The translations under genes were made by a program, and so were the position numbers. From the NCBI GenBank assembly GCA_902778105.1, contig CACYWN010000009.1, positions 43,570-107,569 of the forward strand: 64,000 nt of DNA, read 5' to 3'. Numbering within the stretch: the stretch's first letter is position 1; every line of letters begins with the position of its first letter. Source of the DNA: an uncultured Bacteroidia bacterium (GTDB taxonomy: Bacteria; Bacteroidota; Bacteroidia; Bacteroidales; UBA932). Under the pieces are notes generated by a model. It made no database searches. It was not told the origin of the DNA and saw nothing but the letters and a program-made list of their open reading frames with translations. This document shows positions 36,309 through 43,250 of the stretch, piece after piece.

Positions 36309-37336
36309 GCCCTGTCAATCAGATCCGCAAGAACAATGGCGGCCATGGCCTCCACGATGACGGGGGTGCGCAGGGCGAAGCAGGTGTCGTGCCGGCCGGG
36401 GACCTGCAGTTCGGTCATTTCTCCCTTGTCGAAATCAAAGGTGCGCTGCTTCCTGGCTATGCTTGAAGTGGGCTTGAAAGCCACGCGGAACACCAGCGGG
36501 TTTCCGTTGGTAATGCCGCCGTTGACGCCGCCGGCATGGTTCGTCGCCGGCGTGACAAGGCCTTCATGGCCGTCGATGCCATCCGGCGTGAAGCAGTCGT
36601 TATGCTCGGAGCCCTTCATGCGGGCGGCGGCGAAACCGTCGCCGAATTCCACGCCGCGGACCCCGGGAATGGCGAACATCGCGTGCGCAAGGCACGATTC
36701 GACGCTGTCCCAGAACGGCTCGCCGAGGCCGGCCGGAATGCCGTCCACGACGCATTCCACGACCCCGCCCAGGGAATCGCCTTCCTGCCCGGCCTGCTCC
36801 AAAGCGGCCTCCCACTGCCCTGCATCCGTGATTCCGCCGATTTCGGTGAGCGCGGCATCGCAGCGGAAGCGGACATGACCGTCGGTTTCCTCCTCGATGG
36901 TTTCCGCGAGGACCTTCTTGGCAACGACGCCGGCGGCGACGACCGGAAGCGTCAGGCGGCCGGAAAAGTGTCCGCCGCCGCGCGGATCCTGGAAGCCGCC
37001 GTATTTCACGTTCGCCGTGAAATCGGCATGGCCGGGACGCGGAACATCCATCAGGCGCGCATAATCCTGGCTCCTTGTATTGGTGTTGCGGAAGACGATC
37101 GCGAGCGGGGCGCCGGTCGTATGGCCCTCGAACACGCCGCTGAGGATGTGCGGCTTGTCGGCCTCGACGCGCGGCGTCGTGCCTTTCGCACCGCTCCGCC
37201 GCCGGGCGATGTCCTTCTCGAAGTCCTTTTCGCTCAGCGCGATACCCGGCTCCACACCGTCGATCACCACGCCGATTTCCTCTCCGTGCGACTCGCCGAA
37301 GATGCTCACCCTGAATATGGTTCCAAATGTGTTCAT
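36305..37336 (-). CDS. aroC: Chorismate synthase
   Basis: 343 residues, normal length. Signatures: GTIFRVSIFGESHGEEIGVV at the N-terminus, RRRSGAKGTTPRVEADK, the segment FQDPRGGGHFSGRLT, and GGVNGGITNGNPLVFRVAFK near the FMN site. Converts EPSP to chorismate in the cytoplasm using reduced FMN. Its ATG overlaps the end of aroDA by 4 bases (ATGA), and nagX overlaps its own stop in the same way, so the three are coupled. Confidence 0.98.
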   Translation of the reverse strand: MNTFGTIFRVSIFGESHGEEIGVVIDGVEPGIALSEKDFEKDIARRRSGAKGTTPRVEADKPHILSGVFEGHTTGAPLAIVFRNTNTRSQDYARLMDVPRPGHADFTANVKYGGFQDPRGGGHFSGRLTLPVVAAGVVAKKVLAETIEEETDGHVRFRCDAALTEIGGITDAGQWEAALEQAGQEGDSLGGVVECVVDGIPAGLGEPFWDSVESCLAHAMFAIPGVRGVEFGDGFAAARMKGSEHNDCFTPDGIDGHEGLVTPATNHAGGVNGGITNGNPLVFRVAFKPTSSIARKQRTFDFDKGEMTELQVPGRHDTCFALRTPVIVEAMAAIVLADLIDRA

Positions 37337-39549
37337 AGCTTTTCAAACAGTTCCGGGAAACCCGGGAAGGATTTCGCCACGCAGGCGGTATCGTCGATCT
37401 CCACCGGGGCGTCGGCGCCGAGGGAAGCCACCCGGAGGGCCATCACCATGCGGTGGTCGCCGTGGGAGGTGAACTTGCCGCCCTTGAGCAGGTTGCCGGT
37501 AAGCAGACGCTGCGGGAGCCCCATGCCTTCGATGGTCATCTCGTCCTCTTCGATGCTGGCAGGAACGCCCATCTGCGTAAGCATTTCCACGATGGCCGCA
37601 GCGCGGTCGGTCTCCTTGTGGCGGAGGCGCTCCACGCCGCGGATACGGTTCGTTCCCGGACAGAAGGCGGCCAGAACGGCCACGATCGGAAAGAGGTCCG
37701 GGCAATTGTTGAGGTCGGTCTCGAAAGCATTCAGCGGGGCACGGGTTACGTGGAGCGGTCCCGTCGTGGGCGTATCGCCCTCCAGCTGGGACAGGCTCGC
37801 CCCGGCATCCATCAGGATGTCCATGATGGAAATGTCGGCCTGCAGGGACTGGGTATCCAGCCCGTCCAGTTCCACATCCCCGAAGATGGCGCCGGCCACG
37901 AGGAAGTTCGCCGCGCCGGACCAGTCGCCCTCGATGCGGAAATCCGCCGCATGGTAATGCTGGCGGCCGCGCATCTTAAAGGTGACGCCGGTGCACAGCG
38001 TCCAGTCCTGCGTCTCCAGGAAATCCTCGCCTCCCTCCATCTCGGAACCGATTTCAATCCCGAACTTGCGCAGCACGTCCACCGTGATGAACATGTAAGG
38101 GATGCTGCGGGGATCATGGACATAGACGGTCGACCGGTTTCCCGCCAGCGGCAGCGCCGCCAGCAGACCGGAGATGAGCTGCGAACCTTCCCGGCCGGAA
38201 ACGTCGGCCCGCCCCGGGACCAGCGGGCCTTTCACGGTCAAGGGGATGAAACAGTCGGTCTTGCGGGCGACAATCTCCTTGTCATTTCGACCGAGCGGAG
38301 CGAGTGGAGAAATCTCCGGAATCAGCCGCACACCGAACGAAGCCATGATGTCGTGAGCGCCGGCGAGGGGACGGTTCAGGAGGGTTTTCTCCCCCGTCAC
38401 AAGCACCGGGCCGTCGGCAATGACCGATAGGACCGGGATGAGCATCCGGGTCAGGAAGCCGGATTCACCAACATGCAATTCATTGATGGTCAGGCACTTT
38501 TCAAATGCTCCGATACCCGTGATTTCCAGGGTGGAGCCCTTGACGGTCACCTTGGCGCCCAGTTTCCGGGCCGCCGCGAGGGCCGACTCGTTGTCCCCGC
38601 AAGGCGAATAGCCGGTAAGATGCGAGGTCCCATGGGCCAGGGCAGCGGCGATGATCGCCCGCTGGGCGAAACTCTTGGAGGCGGGCATCTGAAGTGGCCG
38701 GGACTCCTCATCCTCATTTTCGGGCCCATTTGAGGACCAACGGCCGTTTTCCATCGTTTCGTCCTCATAATCGGCCGGATATGAGGATGAATCAATGAAA
38801 CGGAAACCCTGGTAAACGGCCCGGCGCATATCGGCAGTAGTCCATTGGCCCGGCGCCGTGGCCTCCTCGGCCGTGAGGCAGGCATAGGTAAACGGGGCGC
38901 CCAGGCGTAAGGCTTCCAGGCGTGACTCCCGGCCTTCAGGGCCCATGCAGAAGGCCACGAGCGTGCCCGGCTCCGCCTCCCGGTAGAGGGCCAGGACGCG
39001 GTCGGCATCGGCCTTCCCGGTGGCCGTGGTCACGATCTTGACCACCTCGCCGCCGAAACGGCGTCCCTTCTCCAGCAGGGACAGCAGGACGGGTTCCGTC
39101 GGAGTCCTTCCGAAATCGTGGAACGAACGGATGAGCATCGACCCGTGCTGCTGGCAGGCCTGGCGGATCCTGCGGCCCATCATCGGCGGGGCCTCCATCT
39201 CCAGGTCCACATATTTGGCACCGGCCTCGATGGCCTTGAGCAGCTGGTTTTCAGCAAGTTCCTCGGCAGGGTTGCGGCTCTTGCGCGGCTCGGAGAGGTA
39301 GAGGCCGTCCTCGGACAGAACCTTGCCGGCATCGGCCAGCAGGTTCTCTTCCCCCTCCACGCGGCGGGCCATCCCGGCTATCCGGCACGTCGCGATGAGC
39401 GGCACGTCGGAGTCGGAGAACAGCGTCTCGATCTCCTCCTCATCCAGGTCGCAGAGGTCCAGCCGGATCTCCGCCATCTCCACCTCGCCGCTCTCCAGGA
39501 TCGCGAGAATCTCCTCCAGGGTCTTGCCTTGTATGGATGTACAAATCAT
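37333..39549 (-). CDS. aroDA: AroD-AroA fusion: type I dehydroquinate dehydratase + EPSP synthase
   Basis: 738 residues. About 1-215 is a type I 3-dehydroquinate dehydratase: EIRLDLCDL, the His in RSFHDFGRTP and the Schiff-base Lys in VVKIVTTATGKAD. A short acidic linker (DETMENGRWSSNGPENEDEE) joins about 240-738, an EPSP synthase with MPASKSFAQRA (PEP/shikimate Lys-Ser), GESGFLTRML, REGSQLISGLL, GDWSGAANFL, RLRHKETDRA and HGDHRM. It therefore performs steps three and six of the shikimate pathway. aroE, aroK and the DAHP synthase are not in the window. A 37-base repeat-like sequence is read in frame at 38281-38317, adding the loop SPLAPLGRNDK. Separate genes are the norm in Bacteroidetes as far as I know. 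Confidence 0.93.
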   Translation of the reverse strand: MICTSIQGKTLEEILAILESGEVEMAEIRLDLCDLDEEEIETLFSDSDVPLIATCRIAGMARRVEGEENLLADAGKVLSEDGLYLSEPRKSRNPAEELAENQLLKAIEAGAKYVDLEMEAPPMMGRRIRQACQQHGSMLIRSFHDFGRTPTEPVLLSLLEKGRRFGGEVVKIVTTATGKADADRVLALYREAEPGTLVAFCMGPEGRESRLEALRLGAPFTYACLTAEEATAPGQWTTADMRRAVYQGFRFIDSSSYPADYEDETMENGRWSSNGPENEDEESRPLQMPASKSFAQRAIIAAALAHGTSHLTGYSPCGDNESALAAARKLGAKVTVKGSTLEITGIGAFEKCLTINELHVGESGFLTRMLIPVLSVIADGPVLVTGEKTLLNRPLAGAHDIMASFGVRLIPEISPLAPLGRNDKEIVARKTDCFIPLTVKGPLVPGRADVSGREGSQLISGLLAALPLAGNRSTVYVHDPRSIPYMFITVDVLRKFGIEIGSEMEGGEDFLETQDWTLCTGVTFKMRGRQHYHAADFRIEGDWSGAANFLVAGAIFGDVELDGLDTQSLQADISIMDILMDAGASLSQLEGDTPTTGPLHVTRAPLNAFETDLNNCPDLFPIVAVLAAFCPGTNRIRGVERLRHKETDRAAAIVEMLTQMGVPASIEEDEMTIEGMGLPQRLLTGNLLKGGKFTSHGDHRMVMALRVASLGADAPVEIDDTACVAKSFPGFPELFEKL
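38281..38317 (-). repeat. Dispersed-repeat-like element read in frame inside aroDA
   Basis: On the plus strand it begins GTCATTTCGACCGAGCGGAG and ends GCGAGTGGAGAAATCTC, a sequence type seen between genes in many gut Bacteroidetes. On the minus strand it encodes EISPLAPLGRND inside the EPSP synthase part, between SFGVRLIP and the strand DCFIPLTVKG, where other EPSP synthases have a shorter loop. Confidence 0.6.
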
Positions 39550-39557
39550 ATTTCATT

Positions 39558-39620
39558 GGCGGTTAACCGCCTGTTTATCAATCGTTTCAACAGTGTTCCC
39601 CTGTGCATTTCATCACAGGG
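39558..39620 (-). promoter_or_regulatory. Two small hairpins between aroB and aroDA
   Basis: The 84-base gap contains a perfect palindrome GGCGGTTAACCGCC (39558-39571) and a second stem CCCTGTG (39599-39605) / CACAGGG (39614-39620). There is no T-tract and no clear TAnnTTTG box, so they may be operator or RNA-processing sites within the aro operon. Confidence 0.35.
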
Positions 39621-39633
39621 CACAACCCCTTAT

Positions 39634-40683
39634 CTAGTTAGTAATCAGCGCATTGAGTGCCACCGCAACGGAGAGGTCGCGGATGACGACCGAGCCGATG
39701 CGCTCCGGCAGGACGAAGTGTACAAGACCGCCTTCGGCCTTCTTGTCCTTGTCCATCGCTTCGGCGAGCGTTTCCATCGGATAGGGGCATTGCGTGGGCA
39801 GGCCTGCCGTCGTAAAATCTTGCGTCAAAGAAGCTTCCAGGCCGGACGAAACGCCCAGCGCGTCGGCGACCCGCGCCGCAAGGACCATGCCCATCGCCAC
39901 GGCCTCACCGTGGGTGACATCCTCCCCCCGCAACCGGGCCTCGTGCTCGATGGCATGGGCAAAGGTGTGGCCGAGGTTCAATTTCCGCCGCTCCCCGGCT
40001 TCGAACGGGTCGCGCGAGACGACGCCGGCCTTGACCGCGGCCGCCGCGAGGATCAGTTCCTGTCCGTCCGTGCTGCCGGAAGAGATCCACGCCAGTGCGC
40101 GGGCATAGTGATCGTCCTCATTCTCAATGACGAAGGTTTTGAGCATTTCCGCCGCCCCGGACAGGAAGTCGCGGCGCGGCAGGGTCTGCAGCACTTCGGC
40201 GCAGATGAAGGTGAACACCGGCTGGACGATGACGCCCAGCATATTCTTGTAACTGTCGAAATTGACCCCCGTCTTGCCGCCGATGGCTGCATCGACCTGG
40301 GCCAGCAGGGTCGTCGGAACATTGGCATACCGGATGCCGCGCTTGTAGATGGACGCGACAAAACCCGCCAGGTCGGTGGTGATTCCCCCGCCGACGGCCA
40401 GCACCAGCGCCTTCCGGGACGCTCCCGCCTCCAGCAGCGAACGGGCGATGAGGAGCACCGTCTCCATCGACTTTCCCTCCTCCGTCGCCTCGATGGCAAT
40501 GCTGCCCCGGACGCCGGGAACGGCAGCCATCACTTCTCCTGCCACCCAGGAGACTTGTTCATCGTACACGACGAACACTTCCGGCTCCCCGGAGAGCAAA
40601 GGCGCGATTTCGGCAATCCGGCTTCCCCCGACCACGCGGCCGGCCGCCGTTCCGCCGATGGTGATGGTAATCTCCTTGTGCAT
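39634..40683 (-). CDS. aroB: 3-dehydroquinate synthase
   Basis: 349 residues. NAD-binding and catalytic motifs include LVLAVGGGITTDLAGFVAS, the YANVPTTLLAQVDAAIGGKT segment, EMLKTFVI, and the metal ligands in LNLGHTFAHAIEHEA. Converts DAHP to 3-dehydroquinate in the cytoplasm, the second shikimate step. First gene of aroB-aroDA-aroC-nagX. The ATG is 6 bases after a perfect TATCTTTG box. Confidence 0.98.
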   Translation of the reverse strand: MHKEITITIGGTAAGRVVGGSRIAEIAPLLSGEPEVFVVYDEQVSWVAGEVMAAVPGVRGSIAIEATEEGKSMETVLLIARSLLEAGASRKALVLAVGGGITTDLAGFVASIYKRGIRYANVPTTLLAQVDAAIGGKTGVNFDSYKNMLGVIVQPVFTFICAEVLQTLPRRDFLSGAAEMLKTFVIENEDDHYARALAWISSGSTDGQELILAAAAVKAGVVSRDPFEAGERRKLNLGHTFAHAIEHEARLRGEDVTHGEAVAMGMVLAARVADALGVSSGLEASLTQDFTTAGLPTQCPYPMETLAEAMDKDKKAEGGLVHFVLPERIGSVVIRDLSVAVALNALITN

Positions 40684-40689
40684 AGATTA

Positions 40690-40697
40690 CAAAGATA
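40690..40697 (-). promoter_or_regulatory. -7 box (TATCTTTG) of the aroB operon
   Basis: Minus-strand TATCTTTG 6 bases before the aroB ATG, predicting a leaderless transcript. It is divergent from the tRNA-Leu promoter at 40708-40738. Confidence 0.75.
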
Positions 40698-40707
40698 CGG
40701 GATTTAT

Positions 40708-40738
40708 TTTGCAAATCTCAGAAAATGCGGTAAATTTG
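40708..40738 (+). promoter_or_regulatory. Promoter of tRNA-Leu (TTTG-N19-TAAATTTG)
   Basis: -33 TTTG at 40708-40711 and -7 TAAATTTG at 40731-40738, separated by 19 bases, the canonical Bacteroidetes arrangement. It lies 28 bases before the tRNA. Confidence 0.8.
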
Positions 40739-40766
40739 CAATCCGTCTCCCCCGAGACCGTCCCAT

Positions 40767-40851
40767 GCCCGAATGGCGGAATTGGTAGACGCGCTGGACT
40801 CAAAATCCAGTGTCCCTTAAAGACGTGCCGGTTCGAGCCCGGCTTTGGGCA
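40767..40851 (+). tRNA. tRNA-Leu (anticodon CAA)
   Basis: 85 bases. The acceptor arms GCCCGAA and TTTGGGC pair. The D-arm has GGTAGAC, the anticodon stem CTGGA/TCCAG encloses CTCAAAA (anticodon CAA), a long variable arm of class II type follows, and the T-arm contains GGTTCGAGCC. No CCA is encoded. Followed by a terminator at 40859. Confidence 0.97.
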
Positions 40852-40858
40852 CGCAAAT

Positions 40859-40883
40859 AAGACCGCTTTCGGCGGTCTTTTTT
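40859..40883 (+). terminator. Intrinsic terminator of tRNA-Leu
   Basis: Stem GACCGC (40861-40866) / GCGGTC (40872-40877), extended by AA on the left pairing with TT, followed by a run of six T. Confidence 0.9.
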
Positions 40884-41326
40884 GGTGCCCAATGGGCCCT
40901 ATCACCCCCCGCCGCTGACGCGGCTGCCCCCGAGGGGGCTGCCGGGGGAAGACCCCCGGACCTCCTCCCTGTTTATCGACCGTCTATCGACCTTCGAGCA
41001 TGCGTTCTCGCGCCCACGGGCGCCTCTACCTCCCGAAGCACCGGAACATTGGCGCAGGTCGATGGGGATCCCGGCACAGGTCCCTCTGGTTTTTGGCGCA
41101 GATGTGCTTTTACAGTGGGAACTACCATCTTTTCCCCACCTGCGCCGGCAACCATCCCCTCCTACACCAACAACGGCCCCACCTGCACCAAAGAGCAAGA
41201 ACTCAACGCCAGCAACAATGGCGTGCGCATCTCCGAAAATCTTTCCCTGGAAATACGAATTCGATGCAGGGTCCTTCTGGGGATGGGACATCTTTGGATG
41301 CCTGATTATGACCGGGCCGTTTATCG
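40884..41326 (+). other. 443-base gap without a supported gene; possible decayed membrane-protein gene
   Basis: All three plus frames are open for long distances because of high GC, and none has a convincing start. In the frame that ends at 41382 there is a Pro-rich stretch (RRQPSPPTPTTAPPAPKSKN) followed by a plausible membrane helix (FWGWDIFGCLIMTGPFIAIF), an arrangement like small zinc-ribbon/TM proteins, but I see no zinc-ribbon Cys pairs in frame. It could be the 3' part of a degraded gene convergent with preA. No hairpin or promoter of note was found. Confidence 0.3.
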
Positions 41327-42775
41327 CTATTTTCGCTTGGACACCCGTTTGGAAAGGCCGATGGCGCCGGTGGGACAGATGAGGTGGCACAGGTGGCAGC
41401 CGACGCACTTGGTCCCTATGATACGGGGCTGACGGTCCTCGCCGAAAGTGATGGCCTGGTGTCCGCCGTCCCGGCAGGAGATGTAGCAGCGGCCGCAGCC
41501 GATGCAGGTATTCCGGTCGATGACCGGGTAAACGACCGTCGTGCGGTCCAGGTCCGACGCGCGGACAAAGCCGGGAAGCGCCTCACCCACCAGTTCCTCC
41601 ACATGGGAAACACCCCGGGAGGCCATGTAGTTCTGCAATCCGTCGATGAGGTCGTCAATGATCCGGTAACCATACTGCATGACGGCTGTGCATACCTGGA
41701 CGTTCCGGCAACCCAACCGGATGAAATCCAGCGCGTCATGCCAGGTGGTGATGCCGCCGATGCCGGACAGCTGGAGCCCCGGCATGACCGGGTTCTTCGC
41801 CATCTCCAGGATGAAGCGGAGGGCGATGGGGCGGACCGCCGAGCCTGAATAACCGGAGACGATCCGCTGGCCGTTCACGTCGGCCCCCATCGTCACGGAC
41901 TTGATCGTGTTGATGGCGGAGATGCCGTCGGCTCCGGCGAAATGGGCGGACAGGGCGACCTGGGTCATGGACCCCACATTCGGTGTCATCTTGGGAATGA
42001 CGGGAATCCGGACGGACCGCTTGACATAGGCGGTATAGAAGGTGACGAGTTCGGGATTCTGTCCCACATCGCTGCCCATGCCTGCGAGGCGCATCTGCGG
42101 ACAGGAGAAGTTCAGTTCCACGGCATCGACCCCGGCCTGCTCGGCCATCTTGGCCAGCTCGATCCACTGCTCCTCCGTCTGCCCCATGATGGAAGCTACG
42201 ATGATCTTGGAGGGATAGTTCTGCTTGAGCCGACGGAGGATGTCGAAGTCCATCTCCACCGGATTCTCCGAAAGCTGCTCCATGTTACGGAAGCCGGAGA
42301 AACTGCCGTCGGCCCTTTTCATGGCGTCGAAGCGGGGAGAGACCTCCTGGATGTCCTGCAGGCAGATGGTCTTGTAGAACACGCCCGCCCAGCCCGCTTC
42401 CAGGGCAGCAGCCACCATCTCATAGTTCGTGCAGATGGCGGAAGAAGCCAGGAAGAAGGGATTCTCACAGGGCAGGCCACAGAAGTCGATCCCCAGGGAA
42501 GGCAACTCCGCTTCCGGAGCGGGAGCCGGCAGCGACCGGGCGATTTCCCGTAGGCGGACGGGACGGTCGTAGTGGATGCAGGCCTTCTCGGCCGCCTCCA
42601 GGTCCGCTTCGCTGCAGGCCGCGAACAGGCGGGCTCCCAGGGTCAGGTTGTCAAATCGGACGGCCCGGACGGCACGGGCGGGATCCCCCTGGCTGCTGGC
42701 GGCGGTACAAGGGGCGTTTTCGCAAAGCAGACACCGGACGGCCTCCTGCTTGAGATGGAGCTGGTTCATAGGCAT
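41327..42775 (-). CDS. preA: Dihydropyrimidine dehydrogenase subunit PreA (FMN + 2x[4Fe-4S])
   Basis: 482 residues from the ATG at 42775 (MPMNQLHLKQ); an open frame reaching 42829 overlaps the -7 box and is rejected. Residues about 105-400 are a dihydroorotate-dehydrogenase-like FMN barrel (GLPCENPFFLASSAICTNYE, VELNFSCPQMR). The C-terminus has two ferredoxin motifs, CIGCGRCYISC and CVGCHLCHLICP. Reduces uracil/thymine to the dihydro forms with NADH-derived electrons. The first 80 residues (CLLCENAPCTAAS, FAACSEADLEAAEKAC) resemble the N-terminal cluster domain of PreT, the usual partner, but no preT gene is adjacent, so electron entry is unclear. Confidence 0.92.
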   Translation of the reverse strand: MPMNQLHLKQEAVRCLLCENAPCTAASSQGDPARAVRAVRFDNLTLGARLFAACSEADLEAAEKACIHYDRPVRLREIARSLPAPAPEAELPSLGIDFCGLPCENPFFLASSAICTNYEMVAAALEAGWAGVFYKTICLQDIQEVSPRFDAMKRADGSFSGFRNMEQLSENPVEMDFDILRRLKQNYPSKIIVASIMGQTEEQWIELAKMAEQAGVDAVELNFSCPQMRLAGMGSDVGQNPELVTFYTAYVKRSVRIPVIPKMTPNVGSMTQVALSAHFAGADGISAINTIKSVTMGADVNGQRIVSGYSGSAVRPIALRFILEMAKNPVMPGLQLSGIGGITTWHDALDFIRLGCRNVQVCTAVMQYGYRIIDDLIDGLQNYMASRGVSHVEELVGEALPGFVRASDLDRTTVVYPVIDRNTCIGCGRCYISCRDGGHQAITFGEDRQPRIIGTKCVGCHLCHLICPTGAIGLSKRVSKRK

Positions 42776-42795
42776 GCGTGTATCTAAGGTTCTAA

Positions 42796-42803
42796 CAAAG
42801 ATA
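42796..42803 (-). promoter_or_regulatory. -7 box (TATCTTTG) of preA
   Basis: Minus-strand TATCTTTG 20 bases before the ATG at 42775, supporting that start and a short leader. Confidence 0.7.
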
Positions 42804-42862
42804 CACATAATATCCAGGAATTCAACCATTATTAAATCAGACGAACCGTTTCTCCGCTGTTT

Positions 42863-42893
42863 TTTGCTATTTCCATCCCTTTCATTATCTTCG
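42863..42893 (+). promoter_or_regulatory. Promoter-like element upstream of the fimbrillin remnant
   Basis: TTTG at 42863-42866 and TATCTTCG at 42886-42893, spaced by 19 bases; the -7 box differs from consensus at one position. An ATG follows at 42915 but in a different frame from the fimbrillin fragment, which suggests a broken gene that kept its promoter. Confidence 0.45.
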
Positions 42894-42942
42894 CTCCAGA
42901 ATAGCTACAACCTTATGGAAATCAACGCAAAAAGCCCGCGCC

Positions 42943-43237
42943 GGGTCCTTCGGGAAAGGCATGAACCTTTCCGTCGCCCATTCGACCACGTCCACCCTCC
43001 AGTTCTATAACGTGGGCGGCGGCGTCCGTTTCACCCTGTCCCAGGACGGGATTACGAAAGTGGTTTTCAAAGGACTGAACGAGGAAATCCTCGCCGGAAA
43101 GGTGAAGGTCGGCTTCCAGGACGGCGTTCCGACGATCCTGGACGTTGCGGAAGGAAAGACTTCGGTCACGTTGACCCCGCCCGAGGGGGAAACGTTCAAG
43201 AAAGATGCCTGGTATTACACCGCTGAAACTGTATTAT
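42943..43237 (+). pseudogene. Fragment of a fimbrillin-like gene
   Basis: The frame reads SFGKGMNLSVAHSTTS, then LQFYNVGGGVRFTLSQDG, ITKVVFKGLNEEILAGKVKV and LTPPEGETFKKDAWYY, which is the central part of a fimbrillin (compare the matching region of the intact gene at 15247, FGRGANTMVSC and NIGGYLSLKLYG). It has neither a signal peptide nor a C-terminal half, and it runs into the convergent uxuB gene. Probably a remnant left after deletion rather than a working gene. Confidence 0.6.
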
Positions 43238-43250
43238 TAGATACCGGCCG

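Noticed and set aside
36103-36360. Small plus-strand frames opposite nagX and aroC
   Set aside because: Shadows of coding sequence on the other strand.
42915-43010. Short frame starting ATG after the promoter at 42863
   Set aside because: 31 codons of Arg/Pro-rich translation in a different frame from the fimbrillin core; best explained as part of a broken gene.
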